Origin: Firmicutes bacterium UBA5301
GTDB lineage: Bacteria; Bacillota; UBA5301
DNA: 11,855 nucleotides
Reading direction: 5' to 3'
Assembly: GCA_002408345.1 (NCBI GenBank)
Contig: DHRX01000073.1
Location: 1-11,855, forward strand
How positions within the stretch are numbered: the first letter of the stretch is position 1; each line of letters opens with the position of its first letter. Both the position numbers and the translations under genes were made by a program. The notes beneath the pieces are model-generated. The model worked only from the letters and a program-made list of their open reading frames with translations, did not search any database and was not told the origin of the DNA. This document shows positions 1 to 6,236 of this stretch, one piece after another.

Positions 1-136
1 ATTTCCTTCAGGGCAGGGTGAGGCTTTGGCCAAGTCCCTACCGGTGGTAATGCAGGTATACTGCTAGTCCACGAGCCGTAAGGCAGATCCGGTGCGATTC
101 CGGAACCGACGGTACAGTCCGGACGAAAGAAGGAAC
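1..136 (+). promoter_or_regulatory. FMN riboswitch (RFN element) aptamer
   Basis: This leader matches the RFN/FMN aptamer consensus almost throughout. The closing stem P1 pairs 3-9 (TTCCTTC) with 129-135 (GAAGGAA). The core GGGCAGGGTGA lies at 11-21, the ACCGGTGGTAA segment at 40-50, the ACGAGCC segment at 71-77, and GGCAGATCCGGTGCGATTCC at 82-101. The 3' core CCGACGGTACAGTCCGGA is at 106-123, followed by CGAAAGAAGG. P2 pairs 15-18 with 36-39. A small variable hairpin, GCAG/CTGC at 52-55 and 61-64, extends P3. FMN binding to this aptamer class normally represses the downstream flavin synthesis or uptake genes. The aptamer appears complete although the window starts at its 5' edge; the promoter lies outside. 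Confidence 0.96.
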
Positions 137-166
137 CAGCTGATTTGGTTTTGTGCACGCCCTGAA
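7..166 (+). promoter_or_regulatory. Predicted antiterminator pairing of the FMN riboswitch
   Basis: TTCAGGGC at 7-14 is fully complementary to GCCCTGAA at 159-166, which is the 5' arm of the downstream terminator. The same octamer TTCAGGGC occurs again at 176-183 as the terminator 3' arm. The 5' arm can therefore pair either with the aptamer strand (read-through) or with the terminator 3' arm (termination). Positions 7-9 also belong to P1, so FMN-stabilised P1 should exclude the antiterminator. The complementarity is read directly from the sequence; the mechanism is inferred from known RFN switches. Confidence 0.75.
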
Positions 167-190
167 CTTATTTTGTTCAGGGCGTTTTTT
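158..190 (+). terminator. Intrinsic terminator of the FMN riboswitch leader
   Basis: A perfect 10-bp stem, CGCCCTGAAC (158-167) with GTTCAGGGCG (175-184), has a 7-nt loop and is followed by six T (185-190). It sits between the aptamer and the first gene, 26 nt before its ATG, so it is the regulatory expression platform and not an end-of-gene terminator. It implies control by premature termination rather than by hiding the ribosome binding site, which lies well outside the hairpin at 203-210. Confidence 0.95.
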
Positions 191-216
191 ATTGGTTTAC
201 TCAGGGGTGATTTGGC

Positions 217-969
217 ATGGAAAGCCAACGTGTAGTCCAGTGCCGGGATGTAACCGTTTCCTATACTGGAACTACTAATGTTCTGGAAGGGATCAACTTA
301 CAAGTTAATACCGGGGAATCTGTAGCTGTAGTCGGACCTAGTGGGTGTGGAAAATCGACACTACTTAGAGTAATTGCCGGCTTACTGCCACCCACGTCCG
401 GCGCTATCCAGGCATCCCAACGCCACCTTGGCTTTGTTTTTCAGGAACCGACCCTCTTTGCCTGGCGAACAGCTCTCGCTAACGTAGCTCTACCTTTGGA
501 AATTAAAGGTGTCAACGAACCAGAGCGGTCACAAAGAGCTTTACAGACCCTACAAGATGTAGGCCTTGGGGAGGCGGCCAACCTTTACCCAAAAGAACTA
601 TCTGGAGGAATGAAACAACGGGTAGCTTTAGCTAGAGCTCTGGTTGAACATTCCCAACTCTTACTCTTAGATGAGCCGTTTGCTGCTCTAGACGCTTTAC
701 GACGAGAGCGCTTTTGTTATGAGATGTGGCGTTTAGCCCGTAAAAAAAACCTCTCTCTAATTTTGGTAACCCATAGTATTACCGAAGCGGTCTGGATGTC
801 TCACCGGGTCTTAATTATGACCGAAAACCCCGGTCAAATCGTTGCTGATATTCCGGTTTCTTTGCCAGACCAACGGGATTCGGCAATTCTTTCTACTAAT
901 GAATTTACCGCTATCTGTACAAAAATCCGTACGGTCTTAGCTGCTGGGGGGGGGTACGATGGGTATTAG
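217..969 (+). CDS. ABC importer ATPase, NitT/TauT type, predicted riboflavin uptake
   Basis: A 250-residue nucleotide-binding subunit that should power the importer encoded with it from the cytoplasmic face. All ATPase motifs are intact: Walker A GPSGCGKST at 40-48, Q-loop Gln76, signature LSGGMKQR at 128-135, Walker B LLLLDEP at 148-154, D-loop ALD at 157-159 and switch His186. Its length and the FQEPTLFAWRTALANV segment after the Q-loop are typical of the SsuB/TauB/NitT group. The ATG is preceded by AGGGGTGA (203-210) at a 6-nt spacing. It is the first gene after the FMN riboswitch and overlaps the permease gene by 11 nt, so the two are probably translationally coupled. The flavin substrate is inferred only from the riboswitch; the ATPase itself carries no substrate information. 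Confidence 0.93.
   Translation: MESQRVVQCRDVTVSYTGTTNVLEGINLQVNTGESVAVVGPSGCGKSTLLRVIAGLLPPTSGAIQASQRHLGFVFQEPTLFAWRTALANVALPLEIKGVNEPERSQRALQTLQDVGLGEAANLYPKELSGGMKQRVALARALVEHSQLLLLDEPFAALDALRRERFCYEMWRLARKKNLSLILVTHSITEAVWMSHRVLIMTENPGQIVADIPVSLPDQRDSAILSTNEFTAICTKIRTVLAAGGGYDGY
946..954 (+). repeat. G9 homopolymer at the ATPase/permease junction, serving as ribosome binding site
   Basis: Nine consecutive G at 946-954 encode Gly-Gly-Gly near the ATPase C-terminus and also provide the only purine-rich Shine-Dalgarno-like tract before the permease ATG at 959 (4-nt gap). Slippage here would change only the last few ATPase residues and the spacing to the permease start. Confidence 0.7.
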
Positions 970-1747
970 AAGAAAAGTTAATAGCAGAGTAGCCTCGCTA
1001 ATCTTGGCTATTTTAATCGTTTTCATCTGGTGGTGGCTTTCTCGGTCTTTTCCCGTTTATATCTTACCTTCTCCTGGTACCGTTCTGGCTAGAGGGTACA
1101 CTTATGCTCGAGAAGGTCCGCTACTCCAACATTTTTGGGTCACAGCCAACGAAGCTCTTGGCGGTTTTTTTCTCGGTAGCATAGTAGCCTTGCCGTTAGG
1201 TTATCTGTTAGCCAAGGTTCCGTGGCTAGAGGAAGCGGTAGCTCCATTTTTATCAGCTTCCCAAGCTATACCTATCGTTGCGCTGGCTCCATTACTGATT
1301 ATTTGGTTTGGTTTCGGCCTGACCTCTAAGATTTTAGTTGCTGCTTTAGTCGCCTTTTTCCCGGTTTTGACTAACTTAGTTGTCGGGTTACGCCGTACTG
1401 ATCCACGGGCCTATGAGCTTATGGCCATACTCGGGGCCACTCGCTGGCAAGTCTTTACCAAACTAGAGGTTCCTAGCGCTCTACCGGTTATGTTAGCCGG
1501 TTTCCGGGTTGGCTTGGCCCTATCTGTCATCGGTGCTGTCGTTGGTGAATTCGCTAGTTCCGATAAGGGCCTAGGTTATTTAGTCAATATGTCTTCTGGC
1601 ATGTTGGATACACCACTGCTCTTTGTGGCTCTGATCGCCTTGGCTATTCTAGGAATTTCTTTACACCTCTTATTATTGCTTGTCCAAAGTTTGCTTGTTC
1701 CCTGGGCTAATGGCAAGGGCTTAGGGTCTTCCAATAATCAACTTTAA
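959..1747 (+). CDS. ribX: ABC importer permease, RibX-like (predicted riboflavin uptake)
   Basis: A 262-residue inner-membrane permease of the binding-protein-dependent transport family (NitT/TauT branch). The N-terminal hydrophobic segment is near 11-30, followed by the periplasmic-side motif YILPSPGTV (34-42) typical of the SsuC/TauC group. Further membrane segments lie near 66-85, 103-118, 124-143, 177-196 and 219-242. The cytoplasmic EAA-type coupling loop runs from ELMAILGATRWQ to the LP at 175-176, and the conserved SQAIPIVALAPLLIIWFGFG stretch is at 101-120. Its ATG lies inside the end of the ATPase gene, and the binding-protein gene follows after 19 nt. The family transports nitrate, taurine, sulfonates, thiamine precursors or riboflavin; riboflavin is preferred here because of the FMN riboswitch. 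Family assignment is firm, the symbol less so. Confidence 0.85.
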   Translation: MGIRRKVNSRVASLILAILIVFIWWWLSRSFPVYILPSPGTVLARGYTYAREGPLLQHFWVTANEALGGFFLGSIVALPLGYLLAKVPWLEEAVAPFLSASQAIPIVALAPLLIIWFGFGLTSKILVAALVAFFPVLTNLVVGLRRTDPRAYELMAILGATRWQVFTKLEVPSALPVMLAGFRVGLALSVIGAVVGEFASSDKGLGYLVNMSSGMLDTPLLFVALIALAILGISLHLLLLLVQSLLVPWANGKGLGSSNNQL

Positions 1748-1766
1748 ATTTAGGAGGAGATTTTTA

Positions 1767-2753
1767 GTGAAAAAATTATTTGCTGGACTGCTAATTATAC
1801 TAATTTTAGTCATGGGAATATCGGTTTTAAACGCTGGTTGTACAGAACAGCCGAAAAAAGTACACTTAGTCATGGGGTATATCCCTAACGTGCAATTTGC
1901 CCCTTGGTATGTAGCTCTAGAAAAAGGGTTCTTTCAGGAAGCAGGACTAGATGTAACAATGGATTATGGCAAAGTTAATGATGTTATGCGGCTCCTAGCT
2001 GCGGGAAAAATCGACTTCGCCATCGCCGGTGGAGATGAAGTCATCGTGGCCCGGGGCCAGGGTATCCCTGTCTCCTACAGTATGGCTCTCTATGCCCGGT
2101 TTCCAGCAGTAATTGTCTCATTGGCTGATCAACAGATTACCTCTCCAGTCGACCTAAAGGGAAAATCTATTGGCATCCCCGGGTTTTATGGAACTAACTA
2201 TATCGCTATTAAAGCGGTTCTAGCCGGGGCTGGGCTTAAGGAAAATGAAGTTACCATTAGACCTATCGGATACACCCAAGTAGCTAGTCTTAGCGAAAGA
2301 AAAGTTGATGCAATAGTCGGGTTTGCCAACAACGAACCTGTCCAGTTGCGCCAGCAAGGCTTAGATATTAATGTAATTAATTGTGACCAGTACTTTGATC
2401 TAGTCGGCCATGGCGTAGTTACCGGTAGCAAAGCCCAAAAGGACCCGACGCTCACCCGAGCATTCATCCAGGCTACCTTGAAAGGTATGGAGTACGCCCT
2501 GGCTCACCCTGAAGAGACTATGCAGATCTGCCAACAGTACATCCCTGAACTTGATGCTACCAACAGCCCGGTACAGTACCAGGTGTTATTAGAATCAATG
2601 CAGCTGTGGCAGAGTCCCACTACTCAAAAACACGGTTTAGGCTATTCCGCCCCCCAAGCCTGGGCAAAATCCCAGCAACTAATGTATGGGTGGGGCATGA
2701 TCCCCCAAACCAGTCCGGTCGAGGATTTAGTCACGAACCAATTTTTACGGTAA
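1767..2753 (+). CDS. ribY: NMT1/THI5-type substrate-binding lipoprotein, RibY-like
   Basis: A 328-residue extracytoplasmic solute receptor for the importer encoded just upstream. It starts at GTG, 8 nt after AGGAGGA (1752-1758). A basic-hydrophobic signal (1-24) leads to Cys25 in the context LNAGC, a probable but atypical lipoprotein site because Asn occupies the -3 position. The mature protein opens with the NMT1-family signature: GYIPNVQFAPWYVALEKG begins at residue 37, then FFQEAGLDV. A second family block, LKGKSIGIPGFYGTNY, is in the middle. This family includes THI5-like pyrimidine-precursor binders and RibY. The FMN riboswitch favours riboflavin or a related flavin over thiamine precursors. 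A strong terminator follows 28 nt after the stop, closing the operon. Family and role as receptor are confident; the ligand is inferred. Confidence 0.85.
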   Translation: MKKLFAGLLIILILVMGISVLNAGCTEQPKKVHLVMGYIPNVQFAPWYVALEKGFFQEAGLDVTMDYGKVNDVMRLLAAGKIDFAIAGGDEVIVARGQGIPVSYSMALYARFPAVIVSLADQQITSPVDLKGKSIGIPGFYGTNYIAIKAVLAGAGLKENEVTIRPIGYTQVASLSERKVDAIVGFANNEPVQLRQQGLDINVINCDQYFDLVGHGVVTGSKAQKDPTLTRAFIQATLKGMEYALAHPEETMQICQQYIPELDATNSPVQYQVLLESMQLWQSPTTQKHGLGYSAPQAWAKSQQLMYGWGMIPQTSPVEDLVTNQFLR

Positions 2754-2780
2754 AATGCTATAATTATTGATTTTCAGTAA

Positions 2781-2826
2781 ATAAGAGCTATAGCGGCTAT
2801 TAAGCCGCCATAGCTCTTATCTTTTT
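2781..2826 (+). terminator. Intrinsic terminator of the riboflavin importer operon
   Basis: An 18-position stem pairs 2781-2798 with 2803-2820 around an ATTA loop, with a single A-C mismatch (2792/2809), and is followed by CTTTTT. It lies 28 nt after the binding-protein stop codon and separates the importer operon from the FecR/CsgG genes. Confidence 0.93.
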
Positions 2827-2847
2827 GTCGTTATATACCAAAATATG

Positions 2848-2876
2848 TTGCTGATCTTACCTTACGATAGTATATT
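2848..2876 (+). promoter_or_regulatory. Candidate sigma-A type promoter for the FecR/CsgG pair
   Basis: TTGCTG (2848-2853) and TATATT (2871-2876) are separated by exactly 17 nt in the AT-rich gap between the upstream terminator and the next gene. The -10 matches consensus at 5 of 6 positions, the -35 only at 3 of 6. The preceding strong terminator makes a promoter here necessary, which adds support. Confidence 0.45.
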
Positions 2877-2917
2877 CTAATTAGAGAAAGCCAATAAGTG
2901 TAAAAGGCGGTGGTTTA

Positions 2918-3775
2918 TTGAGTACGATGAGAAGTTCTGCTGTTTTTTTAGTTGTTATCTGTTTATTGGTTTTTGGAGCGGTAGGAGCTCTGGCTCAACG
3001 CCCTTGTGATCCAGGAGATCGACCGGAAATCGCTGTAATAAAAAGCCTGCAAGGTTCAGTGGTAATAATAAAACCAAGCGGGACTCAATACGTAGCTAAA
3101 GTAGGAACCGTTCTACACCCAGATGATATTGTAAGTACAGGAGATAATTCTGCCGTCGAAATTGCCATAGAATATGCCGCAGAAAACGGAACACAAGTCT
3201 GGTTAGGAGCAAATAGTAAAAGTAAGTTTTACTCCGATCTGCATTGCGGATCCGACGATGGCACCTCTTATTATTGGGTAACACCAAACACCGTAACTGT
3301 TACCCTCCTACAAGGGACCGTTAGAGCTAACGCTTACGAATATACCGCATTTGAAATACTTACTGAAAATGTCCGTATCGGCCCACCTGAATATTCTGGC
3401 TGTTGGGAATTCCCGACTGAATTTGAAGTCCAATTTACCAAAGGCCAAACCAATAAAAACGCTATTGCGCTTGACAAACTAGATCCAATGACCCAACAGA
3501 TGGTAATGAGCATGTTAATAGCCTACGGGGTTACTAGTGTAGACCAACTTACCTTAGAACAACAGCAAGAAATAGCGATGTTACTCCAATTAACTACCGG
3601 AAACGCCCCAAATATCGTTTATGATATGACCACAAAAGTAAGAGTAAACCGAGGAAAATTGAGCCTATACAACAACCTTATCCGTCGAAGCTGGACTGAC
3701 GAAATAACTGTCTATAAAGGTGAGGCCACAGAAGTAACCGGCGCAGAACGGCCTACTGATCCAATACCTTTTTAG
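2918..3775 (+). CDS. Secreted FecR-domain protein with helical insertion, function unknown
   Basis: A 285-residue exported protein. The TTG start is chosen because AAAGGCGG (2903-2910) lies 7 nt upstream; ATG at 2927 is the alternative, too far from that site. A signal peptide ends near ALA-Gln27 (signal peptidase I type, no lipobox). Residues 36-105 match the FecR domain pattern: IKSLQGSVVIIKPSG, the VGTVLHPDDIVSTGDNSAVEI block at about 62-82, and the VWLGANSKSKF strand. A further strand, LLQGTVRAN, is at 130-138. The sheet seems to resume with KVRVNRGKLSLYN (240-252) and the Gly-Glu-Ala turn near 268-270. Between these lies a Gln/Met/Leu-rich, probably helical stretch (about 180-228). No transmembrane anchor follows the signal. 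Unlike the iron regulator FecR there is no cytoplasmic anti-sigma part and no sigma factor beside it, so a structural or surface role is more likely. The CsgG-like gene follows after 33 nt, probably in the same transcript. Confidence 0.78.
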   Translation: MSTMRSSAVFLVVICLLVFGAVGALAQRPCDPGDRPEIAVIKSLQGSVVIIKPSGTQYVAKVGTVLHPDDIVSTGDNSAVEIAIEYAAENGTQVWLGANSKSKFYSDLHCGSDDGTSYYWVTPNTVTVTLLQGTVRANAYEYTAFEILTENVRIGPPEYSGCWEFPTEFEVQFTKGQTNKNAIALDKLDPMTQQMVMSMLIAYGVTSVDQLTLEQQQEIAMLLQLTTGNAPNIVYDMTTKVRVNRGKLSLYNNLIRRSWTDEITVYKGEATEVTGAERPTDPIPF

Positions 3776-3808
3776 TACCGGCTAATAAAGACAAGGAGGC
3801 CAAGATTA

Positions 3809-4744
3809 ATGAAAAAGCGGATTATAACAGTATTATTAGCCTTAGTGCTAATTAGTGGTTTTGCCCCTAATATAATGGCTACCAACAGCACTATTGCCGT
3901 TATGCCCTTTGAAATAGGCGGCACCTTAGATAATTGGTGGTGGTGGGGCACTGATGAAATGTTAGACGGTATTGCCCAGCGGATTACCGATAAACTAGCT
4001 AACGAACCAGACCTGACTATTGTCGACCGCACTCGGATTCAAGATATCCTTGCTGAACAGGAGCTGCAACAGTCAGGAGCTGTAGATCTAAGTACAGCCG
4101 TTGAAATCGGTCGCTTATTAGGTGCCGATTTATTATTAGTCGGAACACTCAATGAGTTTGGATTTAAAAACGAAGGTGGGGTCTCTGTTTCCTTTATATC
4201 TGTAAAGAGATCAAATGCTAATGTTAAACTCTCTGCCCGCCTCATCTCTGTACAAACCGGACAGGTACTAGCGTCCTTTGAAGGCGTAGGAAAAGATTCG
4301 GGTACTTCCCTATCAGTAGACTATTTCAAAGGCATCTCTTTTAACAGTTCTGAATTTGAAAACTCAGTCCTCGGAAAGGCCCTGGGTAAATCTATCGACG
4401 ATTTGATGACCAAGTTTAGACCGGCTTTAAAGAATGCCCAATCCCGGTCATCCGGTCCAGCTACTACCGCAACTACTACAGCTACGGGAAAAATTGCAGC
4501 TGTAACCGGTAACTATATTATCCTTGACGTAGGTTCTGTTGATGGGGTCACCGATAAAACCAAATTTGATGTCTACCATCTACAAATTATTGAAGGGTTA
4601 CCTAACCCTGTCCGCATTCCATTGGGAACTCTACGGGTAATGAGTGTTGACCTCAATGCCACCGTTACCTCCATAGAGAAAATGGCAGATGGTGCCCCCC
4701 CCATTGCTGCTGGTGATATTGTAGAGTACTCCAAAGCAAAATAA
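3809..4744 (+). CDS. CsgG-family exported protein with FlgT-like C-terminal domain
   Basis: A 311-residue protein with a signal peptide ending near MA-Thr25 and no lipobox cysteine. The CsgG-type domain spans about 28-203: the opening strand IAVMPFE (29-35), IVDRTRIQDILAEQELQQSG (71-90), GRLLGADLLLVGTLNEF (101-117), then the strand ARLISVQTGQVLASFEGVG and a helix ending near DDLMTKF. A Ser/Thr/Ala-rich linker (about 211-226) leads to a beta-rich C-terminal domain (227-308), with GKIAAVTGNYIILDVGS followed by VDGV, resembling the FlgT C-terminal domain. Four consecutive Trp (43-46) occur early in the domain. ATG is preceded by AAGGAGG (3793-3799) at 9 nt. E. coli CsgG is an outer-membrane lipoprotein secretion pore for curli, but many CsgG-domain proteins are uncharacterised, and this one lacks the lipid anchor. 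No curli subunit gene is seen here. Domain assignment is good; the function is unknown. Confidence 0.82.
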   Translation: MKKRIITVLLALVLISGFAPNIMATNSTIAVMPFEIGGTLDNWWWWGTDEMLDGIAQRITDKLANEPDLTIVDRTRIQDILAEQELQQSGAVDLSTAVEIGRLLGADLLLVGTLNEFGFKNEGGVSVSFISVKRSNANVKLSARLISVQTGQVLASFEGVGKDSGTSLSVDYFKGISFNSSEFENSVLGKALGKSIDDLMTKFRPALKNAQSRSSGPATTATTTATGKIAAVTGNYIILDVGSVDGVTDKTKFDVYHLQIIEGLPNPVRIPLGTLRVMSVDLNATVTSIEKMADGAPPIAAGDIVEYSKAK

Positions 4745-4772
4745 AGTAGTCAATCATTATGCCAGCAAATGA

Positions 4773-4804
4773 ATTAAGGCCGAGAGCTTGTTCTCGGCCT
4801 TAAT
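4773..4804. terminator. Hairpin between convergent operons, probable bidirectional terminator
   Basis: A perfect 13-bp stem, ATTAAGGCCGAGA (4773-4785) with TCTCGGCCTTAAT (4792-4804), closes a 6-nt loop. It lies 28 nt after the CsgG-like stop and 24 nt after the nuoN stop on the other strand. The T-tracts are poor on both sides, but the stem ends in A/T-rich arms that give short U runs within the hairpin. Its location at a convergent junction supports a terminator for both operons. Confidence 0.75.
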
Positions 4805-4828
4805 GCTGATCTAATCTAATATTCCGAA

Positions 4829-6235
4829 CTACATCGGTAAACTAGTTAACCCTTGTAACCAACCTGGCCAAACTCCGGTAAAGAGAATAACCACTACTGC
4901 AACCAAAACTACCGCTCCTAAAGCATGGCCATCTCCTTCCTGTAGGTTCCACTCCCCTTCCTCAAAGAAGGCGCTCCGCAGCATCCGATAGTAATAAGCT
5001 ACCGATAATACCCCGTTTAAGACCATAATTACAGCTAAAAGATAGTGAGCCTCCTCAACACTAGCCATGAAGAGTAGTAACTTACCCATAAATCCACCTG
5101 TAGGGGGTATCCCGACTAGCGAAAAGACAAAAACCCCTAAGGCTAACCCAAAGAGGGGTTGTACCCGACCAAGCCCCTGGAAGCCTTGAATTTCCAAACC
5201 TCTTCCCTGGCTTTCCGCCCAAAGGATAATAGCGAAGATGCCTAGATTAGCAGCTGCATATACCGCTACATAAACTTGGAGCGCAGCGTAAGCCGCCGGG
5301 GTCCCTAAAACGAAGGCTACTAGTAGATAACCGACATGGGCAATTGAAGAGTAGGCCATTAACCGCTTCAAATTAGTTTGCCGTAAGGCTGCTAAGTTAC
5401 CGATAGTCATACTGGCTATGGCGATCAGTAAAAAGTAGTAATTTATTTCCTGGGCAAACTCTCCGGCAAAAAGCGCTAAAAAACGGCCAAAAAAGGCGAG
5501 AACCGCCACCTTAGCACCGACCGAAAAGAAAGCAGTTATCGGGGTTGGTGCCCCCTGTAAAGCATCAGGAGCCCAAACCTGAAACGGAACCGCAGCTAGC
5601 TTAAAGAGGAGCCCGCTTAACAGAAGGATTGTACCGGTTACAACCATCCCTTGGGCTACCGCTAAATGCTGGGCCAAAACAATCAGACTCAACGAACCGG
5701 TAACCCCATAGAGAAAACTAATACCACAAAGTAGAGCCGCTGAGGCTATCGAACCCAAAAGGAAATATTTAAGACCAGCCTCAGTTGATAACGGATCTTG
5801 ACGGAGAAAAGCAGCTAATAAATACGAAGTTAGGGAAATTAGCTCCAATCCAATATAAAGGGTTAGCAAGTTCTCCGATCCCAATAATATTGATATCCCC
5901 AGATAAGCTCCGATTAATAACGCTAAGAACTCGGCCGGAGGTAAAGCCCGCTCCTTGACATATTCAAAAGATAGCAAGAGCATGAGCAACCCGGTAATTC
6001 CGAAAAACAGTTTGAAAAAGGTGCTCCAGTCATCAACCAGTAAATGCCCGGCAAAAGCCACTTCTTTTACACCAACCAAGGAGGTAACCGCTATTAGATA
6101 AGCCCCAAAAGTAAGAGCAGCCAGACCAAAAGCGGTCCAACGCTTACGCTCAACGGCGGTCCAGAGATCTACTAGAATAATGGCTAAAATGCCTACCGCT
6201 AAAACTAATTCCGGTAAGAGCAGACGATACTCCAC
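4829..6235 (-). CDS. nuoN: NADH-quinone oxidoreductase subunit N
   Basis: A 468-residue antiporter-like membrane subunit of complex I, which helps pump protons as quinone is reduced. It is hydrophobic throughout, with about 14 predicted membrane segments as expected. Key residues of the half-channels are present: the Glu in YIGLELISLTSYLLAAF, the Lys in LLFKLAAVPFQVWAPDAL, the Lys in FFSVGAKVAVLAFFG, and the Lys in GGFMGKLLLF. It starts at GTG one base after the nuoM stop, with GGGAGGG 7 nt upstream. It is the last gene of the nuo operon, followed by the shared hairpin. It is slightly shorter than E. coli NuoN (485 residues), within normal variation. The identification is secure. Confidence 0.96.
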   Translation of the reverse strand: MEYRLLLPELVLAVGILAIILVDLWTAVERKRWTAFGLAALTFGAYLIAVTSLVGVKEVAFAGHLLVDDWSTFFKLFFGITGLLMLLLSFEYVKERALPPAEFLALLIGAYLGISILLGSENLLTLYIGLELISLTSYLLAAFLRQDPLSTEAGLKYFLLGSIASAALLCGISFLYGVTGSLSLIVLAQHLAVAQGMVVTGTILLLSGLLFKLAAVPFQVWAPDALQGAPTPITAFFSVGAKVAVLAFFGRFLALFAGEFAQEINYYFLLIAIASMTIGNLAALRQTNLKRLMAYSSIAHVGYLLVAFVLGTPAAYAALQVYVAVYAAANLGIFAIILWAESQGRGLEIQGFQGLGRVQPLFGLALGVFVFSLVGIPPTGGFMGKLLLFMASVEEAHYLLAVIMVLNGVLSVAYYYRMLRSAFFEEGEWNLQEGDGHALGAVVLVAVVVILFTGVWPGWLQGLTSLPM

Positions 6236-6236
6236 C

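Noticed and set aside
1..136. Reading the leader as a cobalamin or TPP riboswitch, which would redirect the importer to B12 or thiamine precursors
   Set aside because: The conserved blocks (GGGCAGGGTGA, GGCAGATCCGGTG, CCGACGGTACAGTCCGGA, GAAAGAAGG) and the P1 position are those of the FMN element; no B12 box or TPP core was found.
2198..2467. Minus-strand ORF of 89 codons
   Set aside because: It lies wholly inside the binding-protein gene, has no ribosome site that I can see, and its translation resembles no family.
3096..3287. Minus-strand ORF of 63 codons inside the FecR-domain gene
   Set aside because: Antisense shadow of a gene with a clear signal peptide and domain.
2918..3775. Calling the FecR-domain gene an anti-sigma iron regulator
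   Set aside because: It has a cleavable signal, no cytoplasmic segment, and no sigma factor or TonB-dependent receptor beside it.
3772..4245. Two minus-strand ORFs (86 and 68 codons) opposite the CsgG-like gene
   Set aside because: They are fully antisense to a well-supported coding frame with its own strong ribosome site, and their translations show no recognisable pattern.
3809..4744. Calling the CsgG-like gene csgG and proposing a curli secretion locus
   Set aside because: No curli subunit or CsgE/CsgF-like gene is seen, the lipobox is absent, and the FlgT-like tail is not part of CsgG.
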